Shown: positions 1 to 5,565 of the stretch, one piece after another
How the letters are laid out: every line of letters starts with the position of its first letter
Numbering within the stretch: position 1 is the first letter of the stretch
Assembly (NCBI GenBank): GCA_965660955.1
Contig: CBFIBY010000117.1
Location: 1 to 8,628 of the forward strand
Origin: UBA2040 sp965660955
GTDB taxonomy: Bacteria > Bacteroidota > Bacteroidia > Flavobacteriales_D > Crocinitomicaceae
Direction of reading: 5' to 3'
DNA length: 8,628 nucleotides
Notes under the pieces: generated by a model
Told to the model about the DNA's origin: nothing
The model's database searches: none
The model's input: the letters and a program-made list of their open reading frames with translations, nothing else
Made by a program: the position numbers and the translations under genes

Positions 1-2
1 AA

Positions 3-293
3 GATGTGGTTTATGAATCCTACGAAGAGAAAAGAAAAGCAGTGATAAAAGGAATGACAACAAGTGCAACAGCTGAAGCGAAAGAATTAGCGGCTTCTTT
101 CAATCGGAAATTGGGGAAAGTGCTCAGTTGTGCTAATGAGACCAATCGCGATACTTACTTTGCTACGAATCAGCAAATCAAACAAGCCGAAAGCGAAGAT
201 GACGGATATTACGATAATGAATTCTATTATCCATTCAATACAATCAGTCAGAGCTATCTGAAATATATTTATCGATTTGAACTACTTGATTGA
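3..293 (+). CDS. C-terminal fragment of a probable SIMPL (DUF541) domain protein
   Basis: The reading frame is open to the left edge, so this is the last 97 residues of a longer protein. The GTG at position 6 is probably an internal Val rather than a start. The fragment has an amphipathic helix rich in Ala, Lys and Glu leading into 'NRKLGKVLSCAN', then an acidic, Tyr-rich loop, then a final strand 'YLKYIYRFELLD'. The order helix, 'k-LGkVlsv', variable loop and closing beta strand is what the C-terminal end of SIMPL/DUF541 proteins (E. coli YggE type) looks like. These are usually periplasmic or secreted proteins of poorly known function. The N-terminal half and any signal peptide are outside the window, so localisation cannot be judged. 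It converges on the rhodanese gene with 49 bases between the stops. The family call rests on pattern resemblance only; any helical secreted protein with a beta-strand tail would be an alternative. Confidence 0.5.
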   Translation, partial: DVVYESYEEKRKAVIKGMTTSATAEAKELAASFNRKLGKVLSCANETNRDTYFATNQQIKQAESEDDGYYDNEFYYPFNTISQSYLKYIYRFELLD

Positions 294-342
294 GCAAGAA
301 GTTATGTCAGCAATAGGAAATACATCAATTCGCAATTGAAAA

Positions 343-759
343 TTAATACGACATATACCCTCCGGTCAAATTATACACTTTGGTAAATCCCTGAGCAACA
401 AATATCTGTGCCGCTTTGGATGAGCGTGCACCAGATCGACAGTAAATGACAACGGCTTGTGATTTGTCAAAGTTTAACTCAGCAATTTTATTAGCGAAAT
501 TCGGGTCAAAAACATCCAATTCTTTGGCTTCACCAATTTTACCTCCTGCAATTTCGTCTGCAGTTCGTACGTCCAGCAATTGTAAACCTTCCGTTCCCTC
601 ATAAGATTTCTTAAAGTCTGCTTGAGATAGGTTGATCACTGTTGCAGTGGGTTGCGAATCATTTTCCTCAGTGCCAGTTGCACCGTTTTCCGGATTTGTA
701 TTCTGTGCACAGGAACTCAATGCGATTACAAATAATAATAAGAAAGAATAAATTTTCAT
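343..759 (-). CDS. Rhodanese-like domain lipoprotein
   Basis: A 138-residue protein with a lipoprotein signal: a hydrophobic stretch at residues 4-16 ends in LSSC, with Cys17 as the lipidation site. A Gln/Asn/Thr/Glu-rich linker (18-42) leads to a single rhodanese domain (about 43-138). Landmarks are LLDVR (61-65), the catalytic loop CRSGARS with Cys107, and VYNLTGG near the end. The six-residue loop beginning with Cys is typical of thiosulfate or polysulfide sulfurtransferases, where the Cys carries a persulfide; the real sulfur donor and acceptor are unknown. Being lipid-anchored, it should act outside the cytoplasm. The frame extends upstream to an ATG at 780, but a TAnnTTTG promoter box at 778-785 overlaps that codon, so the ATG at 759, which also starts the signal peptide cleanly, is preferred. 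It ends without the Trp-containing tail common in the family. It is transcribed alone. Confidence 0.88.
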   Translation of the reverse strand: MKIYSFLLLFVIALSSCAQNTNPENGATGTEENDSQPTATVINLSQADFKKSYEGTEGLQLLDVRTADEIAGGKIGEAKELDVFDPNFANKIAELNFDKSQAVVIYCRSGARSSKAAQIFVAQGFTKVYNLTGGYMSY

Positions 760-777
760 GTTATCTAAGTTTGACTC

Positions 778-785
778 CAAAATTA
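778..785 (-). promoter_or_regulatory. Bacteroidota-type promoter -7 box for the rhodanese lipoprotein
   Basis: On the minus strand the sequence reads TAATTTTG, an exact match to the Bacteroidota -7 consensus TAnnTTTG. It ends 18 bases before the ATG at 759. A partial -33 element, TTTC (minus strand, 807-810), lies 21 bases upstream. Its position rules out the alternative ATG at 780. Confidence 0.6.
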
Positions 786-1005
786 CGATTTCCCTTTTGA
801 ATCTGTGAAACCAATGTTACTTAGCTGTGAAATATGAAGTCAGAAGTGTGAAATAAGAAAATTTGATCCACTCAAGGCATGGATTTGTCATGCTCACATC
901 CTCTATGGTTCAAAAAAATTACCACAGGGAGCATCGTATCTTTCGCTTACCGAAACTTAATACCTTAATTTCTCAATGTTTCACCCAAAAGTCATTCTCA
1001 ATGTC

Positions 1006-1013
1006 TAATTTTG
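1006..1013 (+). promoter_or_regulatory. TAnnTTTG promoter box just upstream of the DUF4268 gene
   Basis: TAATTTTG matches the -7 consensus exactly and ends only four bases before the GTG start codon at 1018. A weak TTTC at 979-982 could be the -33 element (spacing 23). If the box is used, transcription would begin at or very close to the start codon, which implies a leaderless or nearly leaderless mRNA. Confidence 0.45.
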
Positions 1014-1017
1014 AAAC

Positions 1018-1482
1018 GTGTTAAGCAAAGAAGCCCAAAAAGAGTTCAATCAAGCCTTCTGGAATGATTTTAAGAAGCGCATGCGTGCCCACAAGTCGTC
1101 TAATGGACGCGGAATCAACTGGTTGAATTACCCTTCAGATGTGAAGCAAATTTTTATTCGACTGCACGTTGATAAAAAGTTAACGGCTTTGAACTTCGAT
1201 GTACAATTCAAAGATGATGAAATTCGAGCGCTAGTATGGGAACAATTGCTTGAAATGCGAAAAATCATGGAAACAACCATGGGAATTGAAGGTGAATGGC
1301 TGGAAAATAACTATTTGGACAATGGTCAACAGTTTTATCGAATTCAATGGTCCAGCGATAAATGGAATTACCGAAATTCAGCACATCACGAAGAGATTTA
1401 TGCTTTTTTAGAGTCAACCCTCTTGAAATTTGACGAATTTTACCAAGAATTCAAGGAAATCGTGATTAATCTTGTCAATTGA
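1018..1482 (+). CDS. DUF4268 domain protein
   Basis: A 154-residue soluble protein, with no signal peptide or membrane segment, that corresponds over its whole length to the standalone DUF4268 proteins common in Bacteroidota. Features that fit are the N-terminal 'SKEAQKEFNQAFWNDF' helix, the central strand pair 'IRLHVDKKLTALNFDVQFKDDE', and the acidic and aromatic C-terminal helix 'FDEFYQEFKEI'. In other bacteria this domain is often at the C-terminus of larger, nuclease-like proteins; its biochemical role is unknown. The start is GTG: an in-frame stop (TGA, 1012-1014) sits just upstream, and the next ATG (1081) would remove the conserved first helix. A promoter box lies only four bases before the GTG. 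The gene is followed after 42 bases by the T9SS cargo gene, which has its own promoter candidate. The family call is firm; function is open. Confidence 0.82.
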   Translation: MLSKEAQKEFNQAFWNDFKKRMRAHKSSNGRGINWLNYPSDVKQIFIRLHVDKKLTALNFDVQFKDDEIRALVWEQLLEMRKIMETTMGIEGEWLENNYLDNGQQFYRIQWSSDKWNYRNSAHHEEIYAFLESTLLKFDEFYQEFKEIVINLVN

Positions 1483-1483
1483 C
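1474..1483 (+). repeat. 10-base perfect palindrome over the DUF4268 stop codon
   Basis: GTCAATTGAC is a perfect palindrome that includes the TGA stop (1480-1482). It overlaps the -33 region of the next gene's candidate promoter (TTG at 1472-1474). It could be an operator or chance; no second copy was noticed in the window. Confidence 0.3.
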
Positions 1484-1496
1484 CCAGCGCTTTCCT

Positions 1497-1504
1497 TATT
1501 TTTG
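1497..1504 (+). promoter_or_regulatory. TAnnTTTG promoter box for the T9SS cargo gene
   Basis: TATTTTTG matches the -7 consensus exactly. A TTG at 1472-1474 is 22 bases upstream and can serve as the -33 element. Transcription from here would start close to the ATG at 1510, so translation most likely begins at the ATG at 1525, 20 bases after the box. Confidence 0.55.
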
Positions 1505-1524
1505 TCGTTATGATTTTTAGAAAT

Positions 1525-2322
1525 ATGAAGAAGACGCTATTATTTGCTGCAATTTTTGGTTCAACAGTTGCTTTTGGACAAACCACTATCCTTTCAGAGG
1601 ATTTTCAATCGGGGATTCCAGCAACCTGGACAATGCTTGACTTGGATGGACAAACACCGGATTCTAGTGTTTCTGAATATACTGCCGCTTATATTTCTAA
1701 ATTAGACCCAGCCGATACAAATACTGCGAATCTTACAGCAAGTTCAACTTCTTATTTTAGTCCAGTTGGAACAGCTAATCGCTGGTTGATTTCTCCCGCG
1801 ATTGCTTTAGGTGCCTACGGAAATTTCTTTGAATGGAAAGCTAAATCGCACGACCCATCTTATCCAGAGGATTATTTGGTGATGGTTTCCACAACAGATA
1901 CACAAGAAGCTAGCTTTACAGATACCATTGGTTTCGTGCTCCAAGAATTTGCTGATTGGACGACTAGAACCGTTGACCTTTCGAGTCAAGGGTTTGATAA
2001 TCAAACGATTTACGTGGCTTTCATCCTTCAAACAGATGATGGGTTCAAGTTTTATTTGGATGATGTCGTGGCAACTAAAGATGATCCAGTTGGATTGAAA
2101 GAAAATGGTATTCAAGATTTATCGCTCAAAACAATTGAAAACGGTTTGTTTGAAATTAATACTGAAGTAGCTTTCGACCAAGTCCGAGTGTTGGATAATA
2201 TGGGGCGTGTTGTACTTGAAACAACCAATTTGACAATTGACTTACGAGCTGAAAATTCAGGGATCTACTTTGTTCAAGCTATACGAGGTAATGAATTGTT
2301 TGTCAGTAAAGTAGTGAAGTAG
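1525..2322 (+). CDS. Secreted T9SS cargo protein with cleaved-adhesin-like domain
   Basis: A 265-residue secreted protein. Residues 1-19 form a signal peptide (MKKTLLF...AFGQ). Residues about 21-187 look like a cleaved-adhesin / choice-of-anchor-J type beta-sandwich: 'SEDFQSGIPATWTMLDLDG' at the start, 'RWLISPAI' at 86-93, and a closing 'FYLDDVVAT'. Residues about 195-265 form a type A T9SS C-terminal sorting domain with DNMGR (224-228), SGIYFVQ (245-251) and a final SKVVK. By family knowledge, the sorting domain directs the protein through the outer membrane by the type IX system and is then removed, leaving the protein on the surface or free; the jelly-roll domain often binds carbohydrate or protein. 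An ATG at 1510 is in frame, but its first codons spoil the signal peptide and lie at the predicted transcript start. There are no catalytic residues to suggest an enzyme. Confidence 0.85.
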   Translation: MKKTLLFAAIFGSTVAFGQTTILSEDFQSGIPATWTMLDLDGQTPDSSVSEYTAAYISKLDPADTNTANLTASSTSYFSPVGTANRWLISPAIALGAYGNFFEWKAKSHDPSYPEDYLVMVSTTDTQEASFTDTIGFVLQEFADWTTRTVDLSSQGFDNQTIYVAFILQTDDGFKFYLDDVVATKDDPVGLKENGIQDLSLKTIENGLFEINTEVAFDQVRVLDNMGRVVLETTNLTIDLRAENSGIYFVQAIRGNELFVSKVVK

Positions 2323-2341
2323 TAGATACTCCCTCTCGTTC

Positions 2342-2363
2342 TCTCTTCAAAGTAAGAGGTTTT
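2342..2363 (+). terminator. Weak terminator-like hairpin after the T9SS cargo gene
   Basis: CTCTT (2343-2347) pairs with AAGAG (2354-2358) around a six-base loop. One T-G wobble extends the stem, and four T residues follow (2360-2363). It begins about 20 bases after the stop codon. The stem is short, so termination here is only a possibility. Confidence 0.35.
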
Positions 2364-2401
2364 CAATCAATTATAACATGATTAGTTTCTTTGCTCGTTT
2401 T

Positions 2402-2462
2402 TATTTCCTCCTGTCGCAGGTGGATTAACGGGGAGGAAACCATAAATAAAAAGTATTTCCTC
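2402..2462. repeat. Inverted repeat with a third, competing arm in the convergent spacer
   Basis: TTTCCTCC (2404-2411) and GGAGGAAA (2432-2439) are perfectly complementary around 20 bases. TATTTCCTC occurs at 2402-2410 and again at 2454-2462, so the middle arm GAGGAAA can pair with either flank. CCTG/CAGG (2410-2413 with 2417-2420) offers a further small hairpin. No T-run follows the stem on either strand, so it is not a classical terminator. It lies between the convergent T9SS cargo gene and the end of the pyrD operon, where a termination or mRNA-end role would be expected. Confidence 0.5.
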
Positions 2463-2487
2463 TAGGGATACATTAATCGAATCTATT

Positions 2488-2919
2488 CTACTCCCCTTCT
2501 GGGTAAGAAATCAATTCCAAATCATACTTAAAATCACTTTCTTTCCGATGTTTCAAAAACAAACGTGCCGAACTGATTTCCTTTACCGTAAAGTCCCATT
2601 TTTCATCCCCAAAATCTAGAAAAAGTGACTGACTATCCTCTGAAAGTACCAGGCTTCCTCCTCTTTCTGGAAAATTGCCCAACGAACTGATGGGTTGAAA
2701 AAACACCTTTCCACTTTTAAAGAAAATGGCAACATCTTTTTGATTGAATTTAGTTTTCGCCACATTCACTCCTTTTTGGAGTACGCGAGAAATAACCCAA
2801 ACCTTACTGCTATTGTCATGTAGTATGCTTTCCTTGTTGATGCGAATCAAAGTTTGATCAGTATCAGTCTTACAAGAAAATAAGAAAACGAAAAGCAGTA
2901 AGAGTCCAGTAGTTCGCAT
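2488..2919 (-). CDS. Small lipoprotein of unknown function, last gene of the pyrD operon
   Basis: A 143-residue protein with a lipoprotein signal: a Leu/Phe-rich stretch ends in LFSC, with Cys16 lipidated, followed by KTDTDQ. The rest is predicted to be beta-rich: 'SSKVWVISRVLQKG', 'DVAIFFKSGKVFFQPI', 'SLVLSEDSQSLFLDFGDEKWDFTVKEIS', 'ARLFLKHRK', 'KYDLELISYP'. The alternation of a Trp near the beginning, a G-K-V-x-F turn and a later 'W-x-F' strand resembles small lipocalin-like Bacteroidota lipoproteins, but I do not recognise a named family. Its ATG overlaps the upstream gene's TAA (TAATG), so translation is probably coupled to the preceding lipoprotein. Whether it faces the periplasm or the cell surface cannot be told. 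The gene is complete, and its stop is followed by the convergent spacer. Confidence 0.75.
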   Translation of the reverse strand: MRTTGLLLLFVFLFSCKTDTDQTLIRINKESILHDNSSKVWVISRVLQKGVNVAKTKFNQKDVAIFFKSGKVFFQPISSLGNFPERGGSLVLSEDSQSLFLDFGDEKWDFTVKEISSARLFLKHRKESDFKYDLELISYPEGE

Positions 2920-3596
2920 TAGAACAGCATTTCATTGTGCATCAAAGCGTCATAAATCTCTTTTGACGTTTCTTTTTTGAACTGTTCTTTCACTGGTCCG
3001 CCCCAATTTGGGCCCTGAATGACTTCAACTTGTTTGAATTCATATTTGCCGTCCTTCCATTCGAAAAGACAATTGTAGAACATCGGTAGGTCGGCTTCAT
3101 CTTTATCTCTGAAACGCATTAGCAAGTTGTCGTAACCCGATTCTGAAGGTACACGACCGATAATGTTTCCTACAAACCCATTCGTTTTAACCAATTGTCC
3201 TCTTTCACGCTGAAAAATGAGCGTTCGGCGCAAAGGAAAACCACCCGTTTCAGCTTTGATTAAAAGGATGAAACCGTTTTTCAAGGAAATATCTTCCTGC
3301 AAGGGCAGAAACTTGAAATTTTCGGGAGAACACGGCGCTATTTCGCTGTTCGTTGTTATTTCTGGATCGTCCGAACATATTTTGATTTCTTTTAGAAGCT
3401 CCAATTCTTCAGCATTGGCAAATTTATCGTCATCAAACAGTATTTCAATGTCCTGAAAACCTTTGATATCTTCCACTTTGTTCGCTTCGCTTTTCTTTTT
3501 CTCCGTTGGATTATCGTTTTTATTATCTTGTACTTCGCTGTTGCAAGCCGTTAACGCGATAAAACCAAAAAGAGAAAATGCTAGAATATATTTCAT
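2919..3596 (-). CDS. Lipoprotein of unknown function, third gene of the pyrD operon
   Basis: A 225-residue protein starting MKYILAFSLFGF, with a lipobox ALTAC and lipidated Cys18. Residues about 19-45 are an Asn/Lys/Glu-rich, disordered-looking linker. The globular part (about 46-225) has two Cys enclosing an acidic and polar stretch ('CSDDPEIT...APC') that could form a disulfide, then beta-rich sequence with 'GFPLRRTLIFQRERG', 'GNIIGRVPSESGYDNLLMRF' and 'FEWKDGKYEF'. I do not recognise the family; the 'SGYDNLL ... W-x-D-G-K-Y' pattern is often seen in uncharacterised Bacteroidota lipoproteins. The frame runs 25 codons further upstream into the HMG-CoA lyase gene. The ATG at 3596 is chosen because it starts a clean lipoprotein signal one base after the lyase stop (TAATATG). 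Downstream it overlaps the next lipoprotein by one base. Confidence 0.78.
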   Translation of the reverse strand: MKYILAFSLFGFIALTACNSEVQDNKNDNPTEKKKSEANKVEDIKGFQDIEILFDDDKFANAEELELLKEIKICSDDPEITTNSEIAPCSPENFKFLPLQEDISLKNGFILLIKAETGGFPLRRTLIFQRERGQLVKTNGFVGNIIGRVPSESGYDNLLMRFRDKDEADLPMFYNCLFEWKDGKYEFKQVEVIQGPNWGGPVKEQFKKETSKEIYDALMHNEMLF

Positions 3597-3597
3597 A

Positions 3598-4461
3598 TTA
3601 GATAAAGATTGTAGAAGACATAGTCTCCGCTTCTTGAAAACGTTTAATATCGATTTTGTTACGGATTTCATTTTCTTGGATGAATTCGACTAGCTTTTCT
3701 GTTGGCATATTACCCGTTAAATCATCTTTCGCCATCGGACAACCACCAAAACCTTTAATAGCTCCATCAAAACGACGACAACCACCCGAAAAGGCCGCTT
3801 CAATGAGCTTTGTTGCGTTTTCTGGGATAGTGTGCAGGTGTGCTGCAAATTCCACCTTAGGAAGCTCTGGAATGATGTTCTTGAATACGTCCTCCACGAT
3901 CTCAGGTGTTGCCGAACCAATGGTGTCTGATAAAGCTAGAATTTCGATTCCGAAATCGTTGAACAATCGCTCCGACCACTTACTCACCAAATCAGGATGC
4001 CAATCCTCACCGTATGGATTTCCAAATCCCATAGAAAGATAAGCGACCATTTTTTTATTTGAATTCACGGCCATATTTTGAATGGCTTCTACTCTATTTA
4101 ACGATTCTTCTATGGAAGCATTGGTATTGCGTTGTTGAAATTCTTCTGAAATAGAAAATGGATATCCTAAAAAGTCAATCTCTTCAAATTCACATGCGTC
4201 TTTTGCTCCTCTTTCATTCGCAATGATAGCCAAAAGCTTCGTGTCCTTGACTTCATTTAGGTTCAAGTTATTAAGAACTTCTGCCGTATCCTTCATTTGA
4301 GGAATGGCTTTCGGGGAAACGAAACTTCCAAAATCCAAAACGTCAAAACCACACGTCAATAGGTGATTTAAGTAATTGATTTTCTTATCCGTAGGAATGA
4401 AGTCGTGCCAACCTTGCATAGCGTCACGTGGACATTCCGTAATGATCATATTCTCTTCCAT
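3598..4461 (-). CDS. mvaB: Hydroxymethylglutaryl-CoA lyase
   Basis: A 287-residue cytoplasmic TIM-barrel enzyme of the HMGL-like family. HMG-CoA lyase splits 3-hydroxy-3-methylglutaryl-CoA into acetyl-CoA and acetoacetate, the last step of leucine breakdown. Visible landmarks are Arg12-Asp13 in 'ECPRDAMQG', 'GSFVSPKAIPQM' (45-56), 'SDTIGSATPE' (178-187), metal-ligand His208 and His210 in 'AAHLHT', and the signature 'GGCPMAKDDLTGN' with catalytic-loop Cys241 and Asn251. Two positions differ from the human enzyme: Asp43 stands where human has Glu72, and the usual HxHD reads HLHT. I recall similar sequences in other flavobacteria, so this looks like a lineage variant. The start at 4461 is one base after the pyrD stop (TAGCATG); a second ATG at 4449 is also possible and lies closer to the family N-terminus. 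Physical coupling to pyrD suggests co-transcription rather than a shared pathway. Confidence 0.88.
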   Translation of the reverse strand: MEENMIITECPRDAMQGWHDFIPTDKKINYLNHLLTCGFDVLDFGSFVSPKAIPQMKDTAEVLNNLNLNEVKDTKLLAIIANERGAKDACEFEEIDFLGYPFSISEEFQQRNTNASIEESLNRVEAIQNMAVNSNKKMVAYLSMGFGNPYGEDWHPDLVSKWSERLFNDFGIEILALSDTIGSATPEIVEDVFKNIIPELPKVEFAAHLHTIPENATKLIEAAFSGGCRRFDGAIKGFGGCPMAKDDLTGNMPTEKLVEFIQENEIRNKIDIKRFQEAETMSSTIFI

Positions 4462-4462
4462 G

Positions 4463-5497
4463 CTAAGCTCTAGCCAAAATGGCTTTGTTAATGCGTTTTA
4501 TTAGTCCCGGTCCTTCGTAGATAAAACCTGTATACAATTGCAACAAATCTGCACCGGCATCAATTTTTTCTAGTGCATCTTTCTCAGAGTGTATCCCACC
4601 AACACCAATGATATGAAAGGATTTACCTGATTTATCTGCTAAATAGCGAATCACTTCCGTTGAACGTGAAGTTAAGGGTTTACCAGATAATCCACCATTC
4701 CCAATTTCTTCCAATCGTTCATTTGACGTTTCTAAATTGTCTCGTTGAATAGTTGTATTTGTTGCAATAACACCTTGTATGCCTGTTTCTTGAACAATTT
4801 CAATGATTTCATCTAATTGTGTATTGCTCAAATCTGGTGCGATTTTAAGGAAAATAGGTTTTTGATTGGCTTGTTCCTTGTTTTTTGTCATGAGTAAACC
4901 TAGCAACTTCTTCAGAGGCTCTTTTTCTTGTAAATCGCGGAGATTCGGTGTGTTTGGAGACGAAACATTCACGACAAAATAATCTACATATGGGAACAGG
5001 GCTTCGAAACAAATGCGGTAGTCCTCTTCAGCTTTTTCGTTTGGTGTGACTTTGTTTTTACCGATGTTCCCACCGATAATGATATTTACTTTCTTCTTTT
5101 TTTTGAGATTTTCAATGGCCACTTCTACTCCTTCGTTATTGAATCCCATGCGGTTGATAATACCTTGATCATCTTTTACGCGAAACAGACGGGGTTTATC
5201 ATTTCCTGGTTGACCTTTAGGTGTGATGGTCCCAATCTCAATAAAACCGAAGCCACAATAGAACATATCATTGTACATGGAAGCATTTTTATCAAAACCA
5301 GCGGCTAGTCCAACGGGATTTTTAAAGGTTAAACCGGCCACAGTTCTCTCGAGTCTCTTGTCAGATACGAAGTATAGTTTCTTGAAAAGCCATTTCCCTC
5401 CGGGAATTTTAAGCGTAAAGTTGATTAATCCTGTTGTGAAATAGTGGATCTTTTCAGGATCGAAACGAAATAATATGCTGCGAAGGATGCCGTACAT
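4463..5497 (-). CDS. pyrD: Dihydroorotate dehydrogenase (quinone), class 2
   Basis: A 344-residue FMN enzyme that oxidises dihydroorotate to orotate in pyrimidine synthesis and passes electrons to membrane quinone. An N-terminal extension of about 45 residues before the barrel ('MYGILRSILFRFDPEKIHYF') is the membrane-associating, quinone-tunnel part that marks class 2. Barrel landmarks are 'NPVGLAAGFDKNA' (60-72), 'EIGTITPKGQPGN' (87-99), 'NRMGFNN' (115-121), 'NVSSPNTPNLRDLQ' (177-190) with the class 2 catalytic base Ser180, 'FLKIAPD' (216-222) with Lys218, 'NGGLSGKPL', 'GVGGI' (298-302) and the phosphate-binding 'YTGFIYEGP' (322-330). Length and all key residues match a complete, active enzyme. 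A promoter box lies ten bases upstream. It heads a four-gene chain with HMG-CoA lyase and two lipoproteins. Confidence 0.96.
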   Translation of the reverse strand: MYGILRSILFRFDPEKIHYFTTGLINFTLKIPGGKWLFKKLYFVSDKRLERTVAGLTFKNPVGLAAGFDKNASMYNDMFYCGFGFIEIGTITPKGQPGNDKPRLFRVKDDQGIINRMGFNNEGVEVAIENLKKKKKVNIIIGGNIGKNKVTPNEKAEEDYRICFEALFPYVDYFVVNVSSPNTPNLRDLQEKEPLKKLLGLLMTKNKEQANQKPIFLKIAPDLSNTQLDEIIEIVQETGIQGVIATNTTIQRDNLETSNERLEEIGNGGLSGKPLTSRSTEVIRYLADKSGKSFHIIGVGGIHSEKDALEKIDAGADLLQLYTGFIYEGPGLIKRINKAILARA

Positions 5498-5507
5498 TCT
5501 TTTTACG

Positions 5508-5515
5508 CAAAATTA
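5508..5515 (-). promoter_or_regulatory. TAnnTTTG promoter box for the pyrD operon
   Basis: On the minus strand the sequence reads TAATTTTG, an exact -7 consensus match, ten bases before the pyrD ATG. No TTTG is present at the expected 19-22 base spacing upstream (the nearest, 5527-5530, is only 11 bases away), so the -33 element is weak or absent. The leader would be only a few bases long, leaving no room for a pyrimidine-responsive attenuator. Confidence 0.5.
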
Positions 5516-5565
5516 ATACACTCCTTCAAACGAAAGGTGTTAGAATGGAAAAATTGAAAAGAATT

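Noticed and set aside
325..339. TCAATT-cgc-AATTGA hairpin between the convergent SIMPL and rhodanese genes as a terminator
   Set aside because: The stem is six base pairs with only one G-C pair, and no proper T-run follows on either strand.
877..893. GCATG/CATGC inverted repeat in the 760-1017 spacer
   Set aside because: Five base pairs with a seven-base loop and no link to either promoter; too weak to call an operator. I see nothing else of note in this spacer.
1510..1524. ATG at 1510 as the start of the T9SS cargo gene
   Set aside because: It lies only six bases after the TAnnTTTG box, about where the transcript should begin, and adds five residues before an otherwise normal signal peptide.
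3597..3671. Longer start for the 2919-3596 lipoprotein
   Set aside because: The extra 25 codons lie inside the HMG-CoA lyase gene and would put a basic, non-signal segment before a clean lipoprotein signal.
3656..4042. 128-codon plus-strand open frame inside the HMG-CoA lyase gene
   Set aside because: It is antisense to a clear enzyme, has no promoter box and its translation shows no recognisable protein features.
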